A stretch of 64,000 nt of DNA from Pseudobutyrivibrio sp. UBA3626 (GCA_002373675.1 DFLF01000013.1:22877-86876); one strand, 5' to 3'; positions 15,921-26,211 are shown, counted from the first letter of the stretch. Translations and numbers: made by a program. Notes: a model not told the origin generated them from the sequence alone.

Positions 15921-17141
15921 ATGAATACTAAGAAGATTAACAAAGAACAAATACTTGCTGTTTTACTTTTTGCATTTTTCTATATTATACAGTTATGCCT
16001 TATTGGATATACTATTACATTCTTCAAGGCGTGTGGCGCATCAGAACAGATAGCAGGAATAGTAGTTGCCATTGCATGTGCTATAGCAACATTTCTTCAG
16101 CCTGTTCTTGGAAATGTTGCTGATAGAAGTAGAAGGTTTAATTGGAAGATAATACTATATATACTTACAATAATACTTATTGTTATATCAGTTAGACTTA
16201 TATTCTTCAATGCTTCCATGCTTGATATAATACTATTCTGTGCTGCCATTGTTATAGCTTTCTGTATGTCACCACTTATTAATGAGAGCTGCTTCTATTA
16301 CAATACTAAGGAGCATCCAGTAAGCTTTGGCCCTGCAAGAGCCGGTGGTTCCCTATCCTATGCACTAGTATCCTGGTTAATTGGAAGCCTATTGGAGAAT
16401 ATAAGTCCTGCAGTGGTTCCTACTGCTGCCTTGATTGCTGGAGTTGGTACACTTGTAATTCTTCTTATAATGCCTAAGGTAGACCATATAACTAGAGAAA
16501 CAACTGACAATTCTTTAACTACAGAAGAAAGTAATTCATCGAAGATATCATTTTTCGCATTTATTAAGAAGTATTCTGTCTTCTTTATTTTCTTCTTTGC
16601 TTTAATATTTATATTTACATTCCAGAATCTCTTCTCTGCTAATCTTATTAACATTGTTAATGACGCTGGCGGAAATTACAAGACATTCGGAATAGCAACA
16701 GCCATTGCTGCAATTGTAGAACTACCTATTATGTTCTTATTCTCCAAGATTCTGAAGAAATTCTCTTCACAGTCTCTTATTGTTTTTGCAGCAATCTGTT
16801 ACATAATTAGAAGCATACTATTCATTATGGCAAGTAATATTGCTTTAATTATTATTGCCCAGATTCTACAAGCACTAACATATGCTATTATTATTCCATC
16901 CATGGTCTACTTATCAGACGATACTATGTCAAGAGAAGACAAGAACAAAGGCCAGACAATAATGGGTATGACAATATCTATAGGAACAATACTTGGTTTC
17001 CTACTAGAAAGCTCACTTGTTGGAAATGGCACCCAATTTGTAATGATAATAGGTATGGTAATTACTTCAATTGGTGCACTACTTGCTGTAATAGCATATA
17101 TTCTCTACAGAAAGAAAAAGGGAACAAATAATAATGAATAA
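15921..17141 (+). CDS. MFS transporter, MFS_1-like
   Basis: The 406-aa protein is almost wholly hydrophobic, with about 12 membrane helices split by a central loop (HITRETTDNSLTTEESN, about residues 185-205). Two six-helix halves of a major facilitator are apparent. The motif GNVADRSRRFNWK in the loop between helices 2 and 3 matches the MFS motif A (GxxxDRxGRR). It resembles the nucleoside and phenylpropionate symporter-like group, but the substrate is unknown. The glycosyltransferase gene overlaps its end by 8 bases, and an SDR tail is encoded just upstream. Confidence 0.88.
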   Translation: MNTKKINKEQILAVLLFAFFYIIQLCLIGYTITFFKACGASEQIAGIVVAIACAIATFLQPVLGNVADRSRRFNWKIILYILTIILIVISVRLIFFNASMLDIILFCAAIVIAFCMSPLINESCFYYNTKEHPVSFGPARAGGSLSYALVSWLIGSLLENISPAVVPTAALIAGVGTLVILLIMPKVDHITRETTDNSLTTEESNSSKISFFAFIKKYSVFFIFFFALIFIFTFQNLFSANLINIVNDAGGNYKTFGIATAIAAIVELPIMFLFSKILKKFSSQSLIVFAAICYIIRSILFIMASNIALIIIAQILQALTYAIIIPSMVYLSDDTMSREDKNKGQTIMGMTISIGTILGFLLESSLVGNGTQFVMIIGMVITSIGALLAVIAYILYRKKKGTNNNE

Positions 17142-17964
17142 TGATAATATACTACTGTCAATTATAATACCTACTTATAATTGCGAAGAATTCATTGATG
17201 AAGGAATTATATCAATACTTTCACAGCTTCCTGATAACTGTGAGCTTATACTAGTTGATGATGGTTCAGAGGATAATACTAGAGATGTTATATCTAAGTA
17301 TGAGAATTGTAAGAGTAATGTAAAGGTTATATATAATAAACATCAGGGTGCATCAGGTTCTAGAAATCTTGGTATTGATAATGCTAGAGGAAGATACATT
17401 ACTTTCATGGATTGCGACGATATGATGCAAGAACATTTCCTAGAGAATAGTCTGCCATTGACGGACTCTTATGAGGATCTATACATATTTGGCATAGAAA
17501 GATTCCCTATTGATGGAGATAGTGAAGTGTGGGGCGTTAGAGATAATATCTACGAATCAAATCACACATTTGCAGATGCATTTATTAGAGGCGAAAATCT
17601 TATGACATACTCTAATTGCAATAAATTCTACAAGAAGAGTATCATTGACTCTGTCAATTTGAGATTTAGAGAAGGCATGGAATTTGGAGAAGACCGTCTC
17701 TTTAACTTCGATTACTTTAATCTGTGCACCAGAAGAATTGTTACTTCATCTCTATTACAGATTAAATATCTGCAAAGAAGTAAGACTTCTATGTCAACTA
17801 AGCCTATTCCTGATTACTATAATATAGTTATGGGCTTACATAAGGCTAAGGTTGATTGCTTTACTACACTATCTCTTAATACATCTGCAGAAGAAAAAGA
17901 AGCCTTCATTAGAAAAGACTTCGAGAAAGAAAAAAGGGACGCGCTTGAAAGAGAAAACTCCTAA
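17134..17964 (+). CDS. Family 2 glycosyltransferase
   Basis: The 276-aa protein has the GT-A start LLSIIIPTYNCEEFID, LVDDGSEDNT for the nucleotide-sugar, GASGSRNLGIDNARG and the metal-binding MDCDD (the DxD equivalent). Later EFGEDRLFNFDY is the usual acceptor-side ED motif. It would add a sugar to a glycan or lipid carrier; the product is unknown. It overlaps the MFS gene, so translation is coupled. The last ten codons also contain the terminator stem of the convergent Pip gene. Confidence 0.9.
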   Translation: MNNDNILLSIIIPTYNCEEFIDEGIISILSQLPDNCELILVDDGSEDNTRDVISKYENCKSNVKVIYNKHQGASGSRNLGIDNARGRYITFMDCDDMMQEHFLENSLPLTDSYEDLYIFGIERFPIDGDSEVWGVRDNIYESNHTFADAFIRGENLMTYSNCNKFYKKSIIDSVNLRFREGMEFGEDRLFNFDYFNLCTRRIVTSSLLQIKYLQRSKTSMSTKPIPDYYNIVMGLHKAKVDCFTTLSLNTSAEEKEAFIRKDFEKEKRDALERENS

Positions 17965-17972
17965 AGCGCGCC
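17928..17972 (-). terminator. Terminator of the Pip operon, inside the glycosyltransferase 3' end
   Basis: On the minus strand, GG plus CGCGCTT pairs with AAGCGCG plus CC (one bulged base), followed by CTTTTTTCTTTC. It lies about 25 bases past the stop of the minus-strand Pip gene and within the coding end of the plus-strand glycosyltransferase. Confidence 0.8.
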
Positions 17973-17993
17973 TAAATTTATTAATTCATATGT

Positions 17994-20135
17994 CTAGCCT
18001 ATTACATCCTGCTCTTCTAACTTCCTCTCAATAAAGGCTTCGAATTTCTTACCTCTCATTCCAATTAATCCAATTAAGAATGATACCATAACATAAACCA
18101 GTAGTCCCAGTAATGCCCATAGGAAGTCATACTTATATAGTCCTCCTATTGCTTCTCTGAACGCTGATAGACCATAAGCAAATGGCATGTATTTATATAG
18201 TACCTGGAAGAAGCCTGGAAGAACTTCAACTGGGAAGGTTCCACCACTTCCTGCTACCTGTATAACCATTAAGACTACACATATTGCCTCTCCTACCGAG
18301 CCAAAGGCATAGGTTAGAGAGTATAATAAGAATGTAAATGAGAAGCTTGTAAATGCGCATCCTATATACAAGAGAACTGGGTGTTCACAATTAATCTGTA
18401 CGTAGAACATGCAACCAGCGTATGTTATTATTGTCTGAAGCTGTCCCATAAGGAAGAATAGTACGTATCTTCCAAAGAATTCCTGGTATGGTTTAACATT
18501 CATAAGCCCTACAATTGGCTTAACTTTAGTCTTCATTATGGCAACAAGTATAAGCGCTCCAAACCATATAGATAGTACAATATAGAATGGCGCTGTTGCA
18601 TCACCATTAGTCTGCATTGGGAAAATTGGTTGCTTATCAAGAGACACCGGCTCTACAATAAAGTCTGCAATAATCTCAGGATCAGTCTCAATAATCTTAG
18701 CTAGTAGCTGATATTGCTCATTATTCTCTAAGTCTTCCATGTCCTTAATTAAATCACGAAGACCTGTCTGCATCTTAACTACTTCTGCCCTTGTAGATAA
18801 GAGATTACCCTTACCTAACTTCATCATATCAGGATAACTATGAAGAATATTGGCAAGGTCGTTAATTGAATCTGATGAATAATTAAGCAAATTCTTAACT
18901 TCAAGTAACGAATTCTCAACGGAATTCACTGACTGTCTAAGCTGTGGTTTCACACTATAGGTATAGTTTCTTGATAAAGTCTTAATACCATTTCTACATG
19001 CATCAATATCTGCTCTTGTAGCATCAATAGCATTTCTTGCATCTTCTAAAGTCATACTTGGAAGAGGTTTGAGTGAATTAAGATCACTCGATATCTTGTC
19101 CATATCAGCATCAACCTTAGCCGCATCAGAACTAATAGTTGGATTAGTAGTATCCCTGACATTTTTTATTCCAAGATCGTAGGCATTCTTAATTGCTTCC
19201 AGGGCTGTTATAATTGAATCTATCTGCTTATCTGTGATATTCGTATTAAGATTGATTGAATTATATAATTCGTTCATCTCATCATATAACAGAGACAATT
19301 TACCTTCTGTCTGATTCATTGTCTGCGTTGCAATATCAGATACTGTATCAACTGTATTCTCAGCAACATTTGTTGTAGCCTGAGCTGCATCAGCCATAGA
19401 TTTACCTGTCTCCTTCAAGGCGTCTAATTCGCCTGTTACTTCTTTGGCAGCATCCATAACAGCACCTGCTGAATCTATAAGGCTGACATAGGAATCAATT
19501 ATTGTAATACAAGTTGTTATATCTCCATCTAGATCATATAACTTGTTAAGCGCTGTATTAGTGAGATTCGTACCTTGATTATCTGATATAGCATACTCAC
19601 TGACTTCTAATAATATCTTAGCTAATGTACTAACGAATGCCTTATCTACCTCAGTTTGAATAGAAGTCTTAACCTTGCCGGTTATTTTAGGGGCAATGGC
19701 ATTCTTCTTCTCATTCTCATAATAATGAATAACCGGATTGTTAATATCTCCACCTAGGAAACTTATCATATCTTCTGAGAATCTCTCATTAACCACAAGG
19801 GCGGCATAATATTCTCCAGAATATACACCATTAATGGCATCCTCTGATGTATCTGTAAATACCCAATGAATTGCCTTGTTCTCCTTGAGGTTAGCAATAA
19901 TTTTATCACCTATATTAAGCTTCGCATCATCAATAGATATTCCAAGATCATCTGAGGCTACAGCAACAGATATATTGCTTGTTGCACTCTCTGAATAAGG
20001 ATCCCAGTTTGATAGTGTATTAAACCAAGCATACAGACTAGGAATAACAGCAAGTCCCATAATTACGACTACTGCTACAACATTTGTATATAATCGCTTG
20101 GCATCATGCATAAAGATTCTAAAGATATTTTTCAT
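17994..20135 (-). CDS. YhgE/Pip family membrane protein (second of pair)
   Basis: The 713-aa protein has one N-terminal membrane helix (about 16-36, with the family signature GLAVIPSLYAWFN...SNWDPY), a large extracellular part rich in coiled coil (about 40-510) and five or six C-terminal helices of the ABC-2 permease type. This is the Pip (phage infection protein) architecture. Members act as phage receptors in Lactococcus and, in other Firmicutes, sit beside type VII-like secretion genes. Here there is no secretion ATPase nearby. The start overlaps the preceding 159-aa gene by 4 bases. Confidence 0.9.
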   Translation of the reverse strand: MKNIFRIFMHDAKRLYTNVVAVVVIMGLAVIPSLYAWFNTLSNWDPYSESATSNISVAVASDDLGISIDDAKLNIGDKIIANLKENKAIHWVFTDTSEDAINGVYSGEYYAALVVNERFSEDMISFLGGDINNPVIHYYENEKKNAIAPKITGKVKTSIQTEVDKAFVSTLAKILLEVSEYAISDNQGTNLTNTALNKLYDLDGDITTCITIIDSYVSLIDSAGAVMDAAKEVTGELDALKETGKSMADAAQATTNVAENTVDTVSDIATQTMNQTEGKLSLLYDEMNELYNSINLNTNITDKQIDSIITALEAIKNAYDLGIKNVRDTTNPTISSDAAKVDADMDKISSDLNSLKPLPSMTLEDARNAIDATRADIDACRNGIKTLSRNYTYSVKPQLRQSVNSVENSLLEVKNLLNYSSDSINDLANILHSYPDMMKLGKGNLLSTRAEVVKMQTGLRDLIKDMEDLENNEQYQLLAKIIETDPEIIADFIVEPVSLDKQPIFPMQTNGDATAPFYIVLSIWFGALILVAIMKTKVKPIVGLMNVKPYQEFFGRYVLFFLMGQLQTIITYAGCMFYVQINCEHPVLLYIGCAFTSFSFTFLLYSLTYAFGSVGEAICVVLMVIQVAGSGGTFPVEVLPGFFQVLYKYMPFAYGLSAFREAIGGLYKYDFLWALLGLLVYVMVSFLIGLIGMRGKKFEAFIERKLEEQDVIG

Positions 20136-20611
20136 GAATCTTTCCTCCTTATCTTATCGCCAAGCTTATTAATTTTCTCTTGAGTCTCTTTTCCTGCTTG
20201 CTGACGTTGTTGATGAATTTTCTCTAATTCTTTCTCAAGACGTTCTTTCTCTGCAGTAATCTTGGTTTCTATATTATCTACCTTATCATTTATGGCCTGA
20301 TCTATATCATCACCCATTAAATTACGATCTAGATCATCATCTATTACGCCAAATTCTTTCATTTTGTTAAGGACTTTATAATCAGTATATTCCACATATA
20401 GCAAGTAAAACGCTATACCAAAAAGGGACACTATCCATAGCATAAGGAATAGGAACTTTGTGCCTGGAATAATAAAGCATAGGAATAAGAAGACAAGAGG
20501 AAGGATAATATTAACTTTAAATCCCATTCTTATCTTTCTTTGATTCTTCTCATGTAGTTGTGCCTCGTAGTTTTTGACCTGCTTATAGATCTCCTCGTAG
20601 TCTTTAGACAT
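20132..20611 (-). CDS. 159-aa membrane protein between the two Pip genes
   Basis: The protein has a charged N-terminus (to about residue 30), two adjacent membrane helices (about 31-51 and 53-70) and a long charged coiled-coil C-terminus (KITAEKERLEKELEKIHQQR). It lies 2 bases after the first Pip gene and overlaps the second by 4, so all three are made from one message. No named family is recognised. By position it is probably a partner of the two Pip proteins, perhaps a membrane scaffold; this is inference only. Confidence 0.8.
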   Translation of the reverse strand: MSKDYEEIYKQVKNYEAQLHEKNQRKIRMGFKVNIILPLVFLFLCFIIPGTKFLFLMLWIVSLFGIAFYLLYVEYTDYKVLNKMKEFGVIDDDLDRNLMGDDIDQAINDKVDNIETKITAEKERLEKELEKIHQQRQQAGKETQEKINKLGDKIRRKDS

Positions 20612-20613
20612 AA

Positions 20614-22779
20614 CTATAGCACCTCTGTATCTTCCATTCTCTTGTTCATATATTTCTTAAGTGACTTAAATGGCTTTCTAATCCATACTCCAATTACTAG
20701 AGCTAATATAATGAATATAGATAGCTCTAATAGATATACAAGATAATCCATCTCGTATAATCCTCCTACACATTCTCTTAGTGCATTTATTGCATAAGGG
20801 AATGGGAAGAATAAATATACGTTTCTAAAGAACTCTGGTAACAGTTCTATAGGATAAGTTCCACTTGATCCGGCAATCTGAATAACAAGTATTACTACAG
20901 ATATCGCCTTTCCAACATCTCCGAATGCCTCCACAAGAGCATATATTAGTAGTGTAAATGTTAAGCTTGTGAATGCAGATGCAAAGTAGAATAGGAAAGG
21001 ATGTAAACACTGCACCTTAAAGAATGCCAAATCCCCTACAACTGTAATAAGCGCCTGTAATTGACCTATTATAAAATACATTCCATATCGTCCGAAGAAA
21101 CGCTGTGTACTTGTCATATCAGGATACTTCTTAGAACTTGGAGCCGGACGAACTATAGCTGCAAGAATAATTGCACCAACCCATATAGCAAGTACTGTAT
21201 AGAATGGTGCTACTGCAGAACCATAATTCTCAACTGGGTATATATTAGTTGTCTCTATCTGAACAGGTTCAGAGAAAAACTGACCATAAAGCTCAGGATC
21301 TCCATTAAGTGTATCAAGTAGTATCTGAACCTTTTCATTATTAGATGCTTTATCAACCTTATCAATAATCTTACTCAGGCGTGTATTAATCTCTCCAAGA
21401 GCCTGGCTAGTCTTATTCAAACTTATTGTTCCTGCATTAACCGCAGTATTAAGTGATGAGAACACCTTATCCATTCCATTAATTGTCTGTCCCGTCTGTC
21501 TCATCAATGTACTTGCATCAGTAAGAACTATTCTAAGGTCATCCATGCATTGATTAAGTTGTGGTATTAACTGACCGTTAATAGAACCCTGGGTATCATT
21601 AATAGAATTAATACATTCATTAATTGATCTCTTAGCATCCGCTTCTCTAGCCTCAATATTAGATATAATGGTATCTCCTATTCCATCAACCTTAAGGGCA
21701 CTTACGACTCCATCTACTTTATCTACGGAATTTCTCACCTTCTTAATTTGACGTTTTGCTTCTTCTAATTTTATTTTCTCAGCTGGAGTTGCACCTTGAA
21801 TTGTTGCATCAATTGCATCCTCAAGGGCTTCTATATCTGTCTTTGCTAATTCCACATCACTTTGAGTAGAAGATATAGTACTACTAATAGCTTTCATGTC
21901 ATTAAGAACAACAGCCTGGTTAAGTTTATTATTGATATTACCTAGGCTTGTCTGAATTGTCATAACAACAAGATTGACCTGATTAACATAATCATTAAGG
22001 GTATCTTGTGTAGCACCAATACTATTATTAGTATTCTCAAGTGCATCTGCGCTAGCTATACTTCTCTCCCCTATTACTTTAGAATCAGCATTTGCAGTTT
22101 TAATAGCCGCTGTAAGAACCTGATTACCTGCTATAACAGAATTAATAGTATTCTGATAATCCTGCATCTGATCGCTGACTCTCTTCATCTTATCAATAAG
22201 ACCATCTATTCCGCCTTCTTCTTCTATATCATCTGACACCTTATTAATATCTTTGAATACTTCAGATGTCATAACCTTAACGAACTTGGAATTAATCTTT
22301 GTCTGAATTTTCTCAACAACAGTATCACTTATCTTAGTAGCTACTGGATTCTTCTTCTGATTCTCGTAGAATACAAGCTGCGGTTTATTGACTTTCTCTG
22401 TAAATACGTTGTACATATTATGAGTAAAATCTTCACTTATTACTATAGATGCATAGTATTCACCTGATTCTACTCCTTCTTTCGCTTCTTCTGGTGTATC
22501 TACAAAATGCCATCTTACGCTATCACTTTGCTTTAAGTCTTCAATTACTTCATTACCTACATTTCTGTATACGCCTTCATCATCAACATAACCTTTGTCG
22601 AGAGAAACTGCTGCCAGGTCAAGATTACCAGTATTGCCGTATGGATCCCAGTTGGCATAGATATTAAACCAGGCATAAAGCGCCGGCAGAATACATATAC
22701 CTATTGCAACAACAAGTGCAAATAAATTATGTGTGACACTTATAATGTCATCTTTTATAATCCTCTTAATATTCTTCAT
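20614..22779 (-). CDS. YhgE/Pip family membrane protein (first of pair)
   Basis: The 721-aa protein has the same plan as its downstream neighbour: an N-terminal helix with CILPALYAWFNIYANWDPYG, an extracellular helical region (about 45-520) and a C-terminal block of membrane helices (AVAPFYTVLAIWVGAIILAA onward). The two paralogues are well diverged in the extracellular part but match around the membrane parts, which suggests a heteromeric pair. The ribosome binding site is GAGGA. The GGDEF gene ends 25 bases upstream, so they may share a transcript. Confidence 0.9.
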   Translation of the reverse strand: MKNIKRIIKDDIISVTHNLFALVVAIGICILPALYAWFNIYANWDPYGNTGNLDLAAVSLDKGYVDDEGVYRNVGNEVIEDLKQSDSVRWHFVDTPEEAKEGVESGEYYASIVISEDFTHNMYNVFTEKVNKPQLVFYENQKKNPVATKISDTVVEKIQTKINSKFVKVMTSEVFKDINKVSDDIEEEGGIDGLIDKMKRVSDQMQDYQNTINSVIAGNQVLTAAIKTANADSKVIGERSIASADALENTNNSIGATQDTLNDYVNQVNLVVMTIQTSLGNINNKLNQAVVLNDMKAISSTISSTQSDVELAKTDIEALEDAIDATIQGATPAEKIKLEEAKRQIKKVRNSVDKVDGVVSALKVDGIGDTIISNIEAREADAKRSINECINSINDTQGSINGQLIPQLNQCMDDLRIVLTDASTLMRQTGQTINGMDKVFSSLNTAVNAGTISLNKTSQALGEINTRLSKIIDKVDKASNNEKVQILLDTLNGDPELYGQFFSEPVQIETTNIYPVENYGSAVAPFYTVLAIWVGAIILAAIVRPAPSSKKYPDMTSTQRFFGRYGMYFIIGQLQALITVVGDLAFFKVQCLHPFLFYFASAFTSLTFTLLIYALVEAFGDVGKAISVVILVIQIAGSSGTYPIELLPEFFRNVYLFFPFPYAINALRECVGGLYEMDYLVYLLELSIFIILALVIGVWIRKPFKSLKKYMNKRMEDTEVL

Positions 22780-22804
22780 ATTATCCTCTTGATTAAACTA
22801 TAAT

Positions 22805-24409
22805 CTATTCATCATAAAATCCTAGAGATAACGTATTACGGGACACTTCCTTAGCATTATATAGAAGTTCGTCTGCCTTATGTAGGTATTCGTCTAGTGT
22901 GTCTCCTTCTTTTGGATTACCATAGCATATTCCTTGAGATATTGTAACTACATCACTGGCCTTGGAATATTCATGCTTTATTCTTTCTGCCTCTATTCTA
23001 TCCTTTAGTTCATGAGCCATCTTATCAATATCTGAATACTCGAAGTCCTCGTAGATAATAATAAACTCATCTCCGCCATAACGGGCGCAGAATACTTTAC
23101 CATATTGCTTCTGCACTAATATAGCATTTGCAACAGATTTGATACATTCATCTCCGGCTTGATGACCATAATTATCATTGTATTGCTTGAAATAATCAAT
23201 ATCTAATATCTCTATTGCAAAGCTTGTATTATTAGTAATTGCATTAGAAAATGCTTCTCTTCCATGTTTCTGAAGTCCGAATCTATTAGCCATTCTAGTC
23301 ATAGCATCCGTCTCTGACTTCTTCTGTAATGCCTTATTTTCCTTCTTAAATTCTTTAGTAATAGCAGTAAGATCATTGAAATTATTACGAAGATTTATCA
23401 TATTCGTAACCATATTGTGATTCTCCTGCTCCATGTATTCAGTTAGCTCATAATAAAGAACTGCAGAACGCATATATTCAGCACGTTTGTTAGTATTCCT
23501 GTAATACTTTATCTTAAGAGATAGTAGTTTTCTCTCAAGATTCTTAACAGCAGTGACCTTCGTGAGTCTCTCAACTGTATCTAATACAATAAAGAAATCA
23601 TCATAATACTCTATCTTGAGAAGCATTGACAAATACTCGTATATATCATCAAAGAAATCCATAATTGGTATATGAGAGTCAATGATTTTATTCATATCGT
23701 AGATAACAACATCACGCTTACTGTAGTTACCCTGTTCCTGACAGAGTCGCGCCTGAAAACTATATACTACAATTTTATCCATTTCATCAAGATCCTGCAT
23801 ACATTCGTATTCAATCTTCTCCATGAATTCATTTGCTTTATCAATTTTATCAAGATACATATATGCCTTGCCCATTCCAACATATACATTGGTCAAATTC
23901 TGTATATATCCCGATACATTGCTATTATTGATAATGTAATTATATGAGGACTTAATATGTTCTAAAGCCTTCTGGTACTCTTCTATATTGAGATATAATG
24001 CTCCCATATTCATATTAACAATCCACTCTAGATTAGGTAGCTTGTATTTCTGACAGATAGACAAAGCTTTAAGGTAATAATCCATTGCAAAAGGAGCATT
24101 TCCACGGTTAAGAGACATTATTCCAAGCATGTTATTAGCCATTACAACATAGCCCCATTCACCAATCTGTTCCATGAGACTCATACAGCTTATCATCTCT
24201 TTGTAGAACTTCATCACATCATTAAGAAGATAATAGGTCTCACCTCTGGAAAATTGTGCAAATCCTACTAATGCTTCATCTTCTAAGTCATTACCAAACT
24301 TTTCTAATTTGTTACAACTATCCAGAACTTCCTGAGGATCCGCTCCACGATACTTCTGTATCTTATGTATTAAGTTTTGTACGTCGTCCTGATATTTTAA
24401 AATATCCAA
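22805..24409 (-). CDS. TPR-repeat diguanylate cyclase
   Basis: The 534-aa protein has helical TPR-like repeats over about residues 1-340, a short coiled linker, and a C-terminal GGDEF domain. The active loop is intact (RYGGDEF, GGDEF at 445-449), as is the DIDYFKQYNDNYGHQAGD substrate segment. The RxxD inhibitory site that normally lies five residues before GGDEF is missing. It would make cyclic di-GMP in response to a protein partner bound by the TPRs. No signal peptide or membrane segment is seen. The start is TTG, backed by AGAGGT at 7-base spacing. Confidence 0.9.
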   Translation of the reverse strand: MDILKYQDDVQNLIHKIQKYRGADPQEVLDSCNKLEKFGNDLEDEALVGFAQFSRGETYYLLNDVMKFYKEMISCMSLMEQIGEWGYVVMANNMLGIMSLNRGNAPFAMDYYLKALSICQKYKLPNLEWIVNMNMGALYLNIEEYQKALEHIKSSYNYIINNSNVSGYIQNLTNVYVGMGKAYMYLDKIDKANEFMEKIEYECMQDLDEMDKIVVYSFQARLCQEQGNYSKRDVVIYDMNKIIDSHIPIMDFFDDIYEYLSMLLKIEYYDDFFIVLDTVERLTKVTAVKNLERKLLSLKIKYYRNTNKRAEYMRSAVLYYELTEYMEQENHNMVTNMINLRNNFNDLTAITKEFKKENKALQKKSETDAMTRMANRFGLQKHGREAFSNAITNNTSFAIEILDIDYFKQYNDNYGHQAGDECIKSVANAILVQKQYGKVFCARYGGDEFIIIYEDFEYSDIDKMAHELKDRIEAERIKHEYSKASDVVTISQGICYGNPKEGDTLDEYLHKADELLYNAKEVSRNTLSLGFYDE

Positions 24410-24444
24410 AATAGTACCTCTAAATCATTATTTTGTCACTAGAA

Positions 24445-25317
24445 CTAGCTGTTCTTTATTTCATAAATGCAATTTGAAAGTTTTGCAAATTCTTCTAATG
24501 TTAGGACTTCTCCTCTAATATCCTGCCTAAAGTTCGCTTTAACAATGGCTTCAGTAACCTGCTCCTTACTTAGACCAAGCTTAGGATAATTCTTAAGGCC
24601 ATTAGCTAGAGTTTTTCGCCTCTGATTAAATGAAGCTCGTATACAATCGAATAATAATTCTTCATTTTCAACCTTAACCGGGCATTCTGTATTAGTAACA
24701 AGCTTTATTACTGCAGAACCCACATTTGGCTTGGGCATAAAACAATTTGCCGGGACATCACATACAATCTCTGGAGTTGTATAGTAAGAAACTGCAAGAG
24801 ATAAAGCGCCATATTCCTTTGAGCCAGGACCTGTCATCATACGACTTGCAACTTCTTTCTGCACCATAACAGTTATTGATTCAATAGGAAGCTTTTTCTC
24901 AAGTAATTCCATAATAATTGGCGTCGTGATGTAATAGGGAAGGTTAGCAACCACTTTAATAGGCTTTCCATCGTTATATTCCTCAGCAATGCTCTCTATG
25001 TCTGTCTTAAGTATATCGTTGTTAATAATAGTTACATTATTATGGTTAAATAGTGTGTCTTCTAGAATAGGTATCAGATGCGTGTCAATTTCTACCGCGA
25101 TTACTTTAGATGCTGCCTTAGATAATTCTTCAGTCATTGTTCCTATACCTGGACCAATTTCTAACACCACATCACCACTTCGTATATCGGCATTTTCTAT
25201 GATTTTAGATAGTATATTATCATCAATTAAGAAATTTTGTCCGTATTTTTTTTGAAATGTAAATCCAAATCTGTTAAGTACTGCTGATACATAAGTTGGA
25301 TTAGTAAGATTTCCCAT
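24445..25317 (-). CDS. rsmA: 16S rRNA dimethyladenosine transferase
   Basis: The enzyme dimethylates A1518 and A1519 near the 3' end of 16S rRNA late in 30S assembly. The 290-aa protein has the family markers GQNFLIDDN, the SAM-binding VLEIGPGIGTMTEEL and the catalytic NLPYYITTPII. The C-terminal FNQRRKTLANGLKN is also typical. It lies 51 bases after tatD on the same strand, an order (metG, tatD, rsmA) common in Firmicutes. Confidence 0.97.
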   Translation of the reverse strand: MGNLTNPTYVSAVLNRFGFTFQKKYGQNFLIDDNILSKIIENADIRSGDVVLEIGPGIGTMTEELSKAASKVIAVEIDTHLIPILEDTLFNHNNVTIINNDILKTDIESIAEEYNDGKPIKVVANLPYYITTPIIMELLEKKLPIESITVMVQKEVASRMMTGPGSKEYGALSLAVSYYTTPEIVCDVPANCFMPKPNVGSAVIKLVTNTECPVKVENEELLFDCIRASFNQRRKTLANGLKNYPKLGLSKEQVTEAIVKANFRQDIRGEVLTLEEFAKLSNCIYEIKNS

Positions 25318-25368
25318 ATTATTTCCTATATCTTGGTTCTATTACAAAGCATTAATTTAATATCCAGT

Positions 25369-26199
25369 CTACATACCTATTCCATAAAACGAGCATGCAT
25401 TTTGCCAGGTTATTTCCTCTACCTGTTCTTTGGAAATGTTCTTTATATTCGATATTCTCTCTACAATATATGATAGCTTCGTGGAGTCGTTTCTCTTACC
25501 TCTATATGGCTCCGGAGCCATATAAGGACAATCTGTTTCCACAAGAATACTCTCGAGTGGTATTTCTTCTACAGTCTCTCGAAGCTTTCTTCCATTTTTA
25601 AATGTGACAACTCCGCCAACTCCTACGTAATAACCAAGCTTTACATATTCTTTCGCCATCTCTGGACTTCCTGAATAGCAATGAACTACTGCTCTTGTAT
25701 CAAGCGTTGATTTTGCTTCTTTAAGTATATCAAATGTGTCTTTACTAGCCTCTCGCGAATGAACTATAACAGGTTTATTCACCCTGGATGCCAATTCCAA
25801 TTGTACTTTAAACCACTGTTTCTGAAGATTATGATTATCCTCTTCTTTATCCCAGTAATAATCCAGTCCAATCTCACCTATGGATACACATTTTCTATTA
25901 GTCGAAAGGTTCTTAAGTTCTTTTATGACTTCTGGCATTACATCTACACTTTCCTTAATTGATAAAGCATTTCTCTCTTCTCCATCTATTGGAAATGCAA
26001 CTTCACTAGGATGTATACCAACTGCTGCATAGATATCTTCATATTGCCCTGCAAGTTCCACTGACTGCTTAGATGTATCAAGGGTCGAACCCACATTTAC
26101 TATTCGTCCGATATTATTCTCTCTCATAGCACAAAGAAGTTCGTCCCTGTCCGGTGCGAACCTCTTATCTTCATAGTGGGCATGACTATCGAAAATCAT
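25369..26199 (-). CDS. tatD: TatD family metal-dependent hydrolase
   Basis: The 276-aa TIM-barrel protein shows the metal ligands in order: FDSHAHY, GEIGLDYYW, VIVHSREA, VVHCYSGS and VETDCPYMAPEPYRG. TatD enzymes are 3'-5' DNases or general amidohydrolases involved in DNA repair and quality control. It sits 12 bases after metG, consistent with one operon with metG and rsmA. The spacer between strands 1 and 2 is slightly longer than usual (SIKESVDVMPEVIKELKN). Confidence 0.95.
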   Translation of the reverse strand: MIFDSHAHYEDKRFAPDRDELLCAMRENNIGRIVNVGSTLDTSKQSVELAGQYEDIYAAVGIHPSEVAFPIDGEERNALSIKESVDVMPEVIKELKNLSTNRKCVSIGEIGLDYYWDKEEDNHNLQKQWFKVQLELASRVNKPVIVHSREASKDTFDILKEAKSTLDTRAVVHCYSGSPEMAKEYVKLGYYVGVGGVVTFKNGRKLRETVEEIPLESILVETDCPYMAPEPYRGKRNDSTKLSYIVERISNIKNISKEQVEEITWQNACSFYGIGM

Positions 26200-26211
26200 A
26201 CTTTACCTCTC

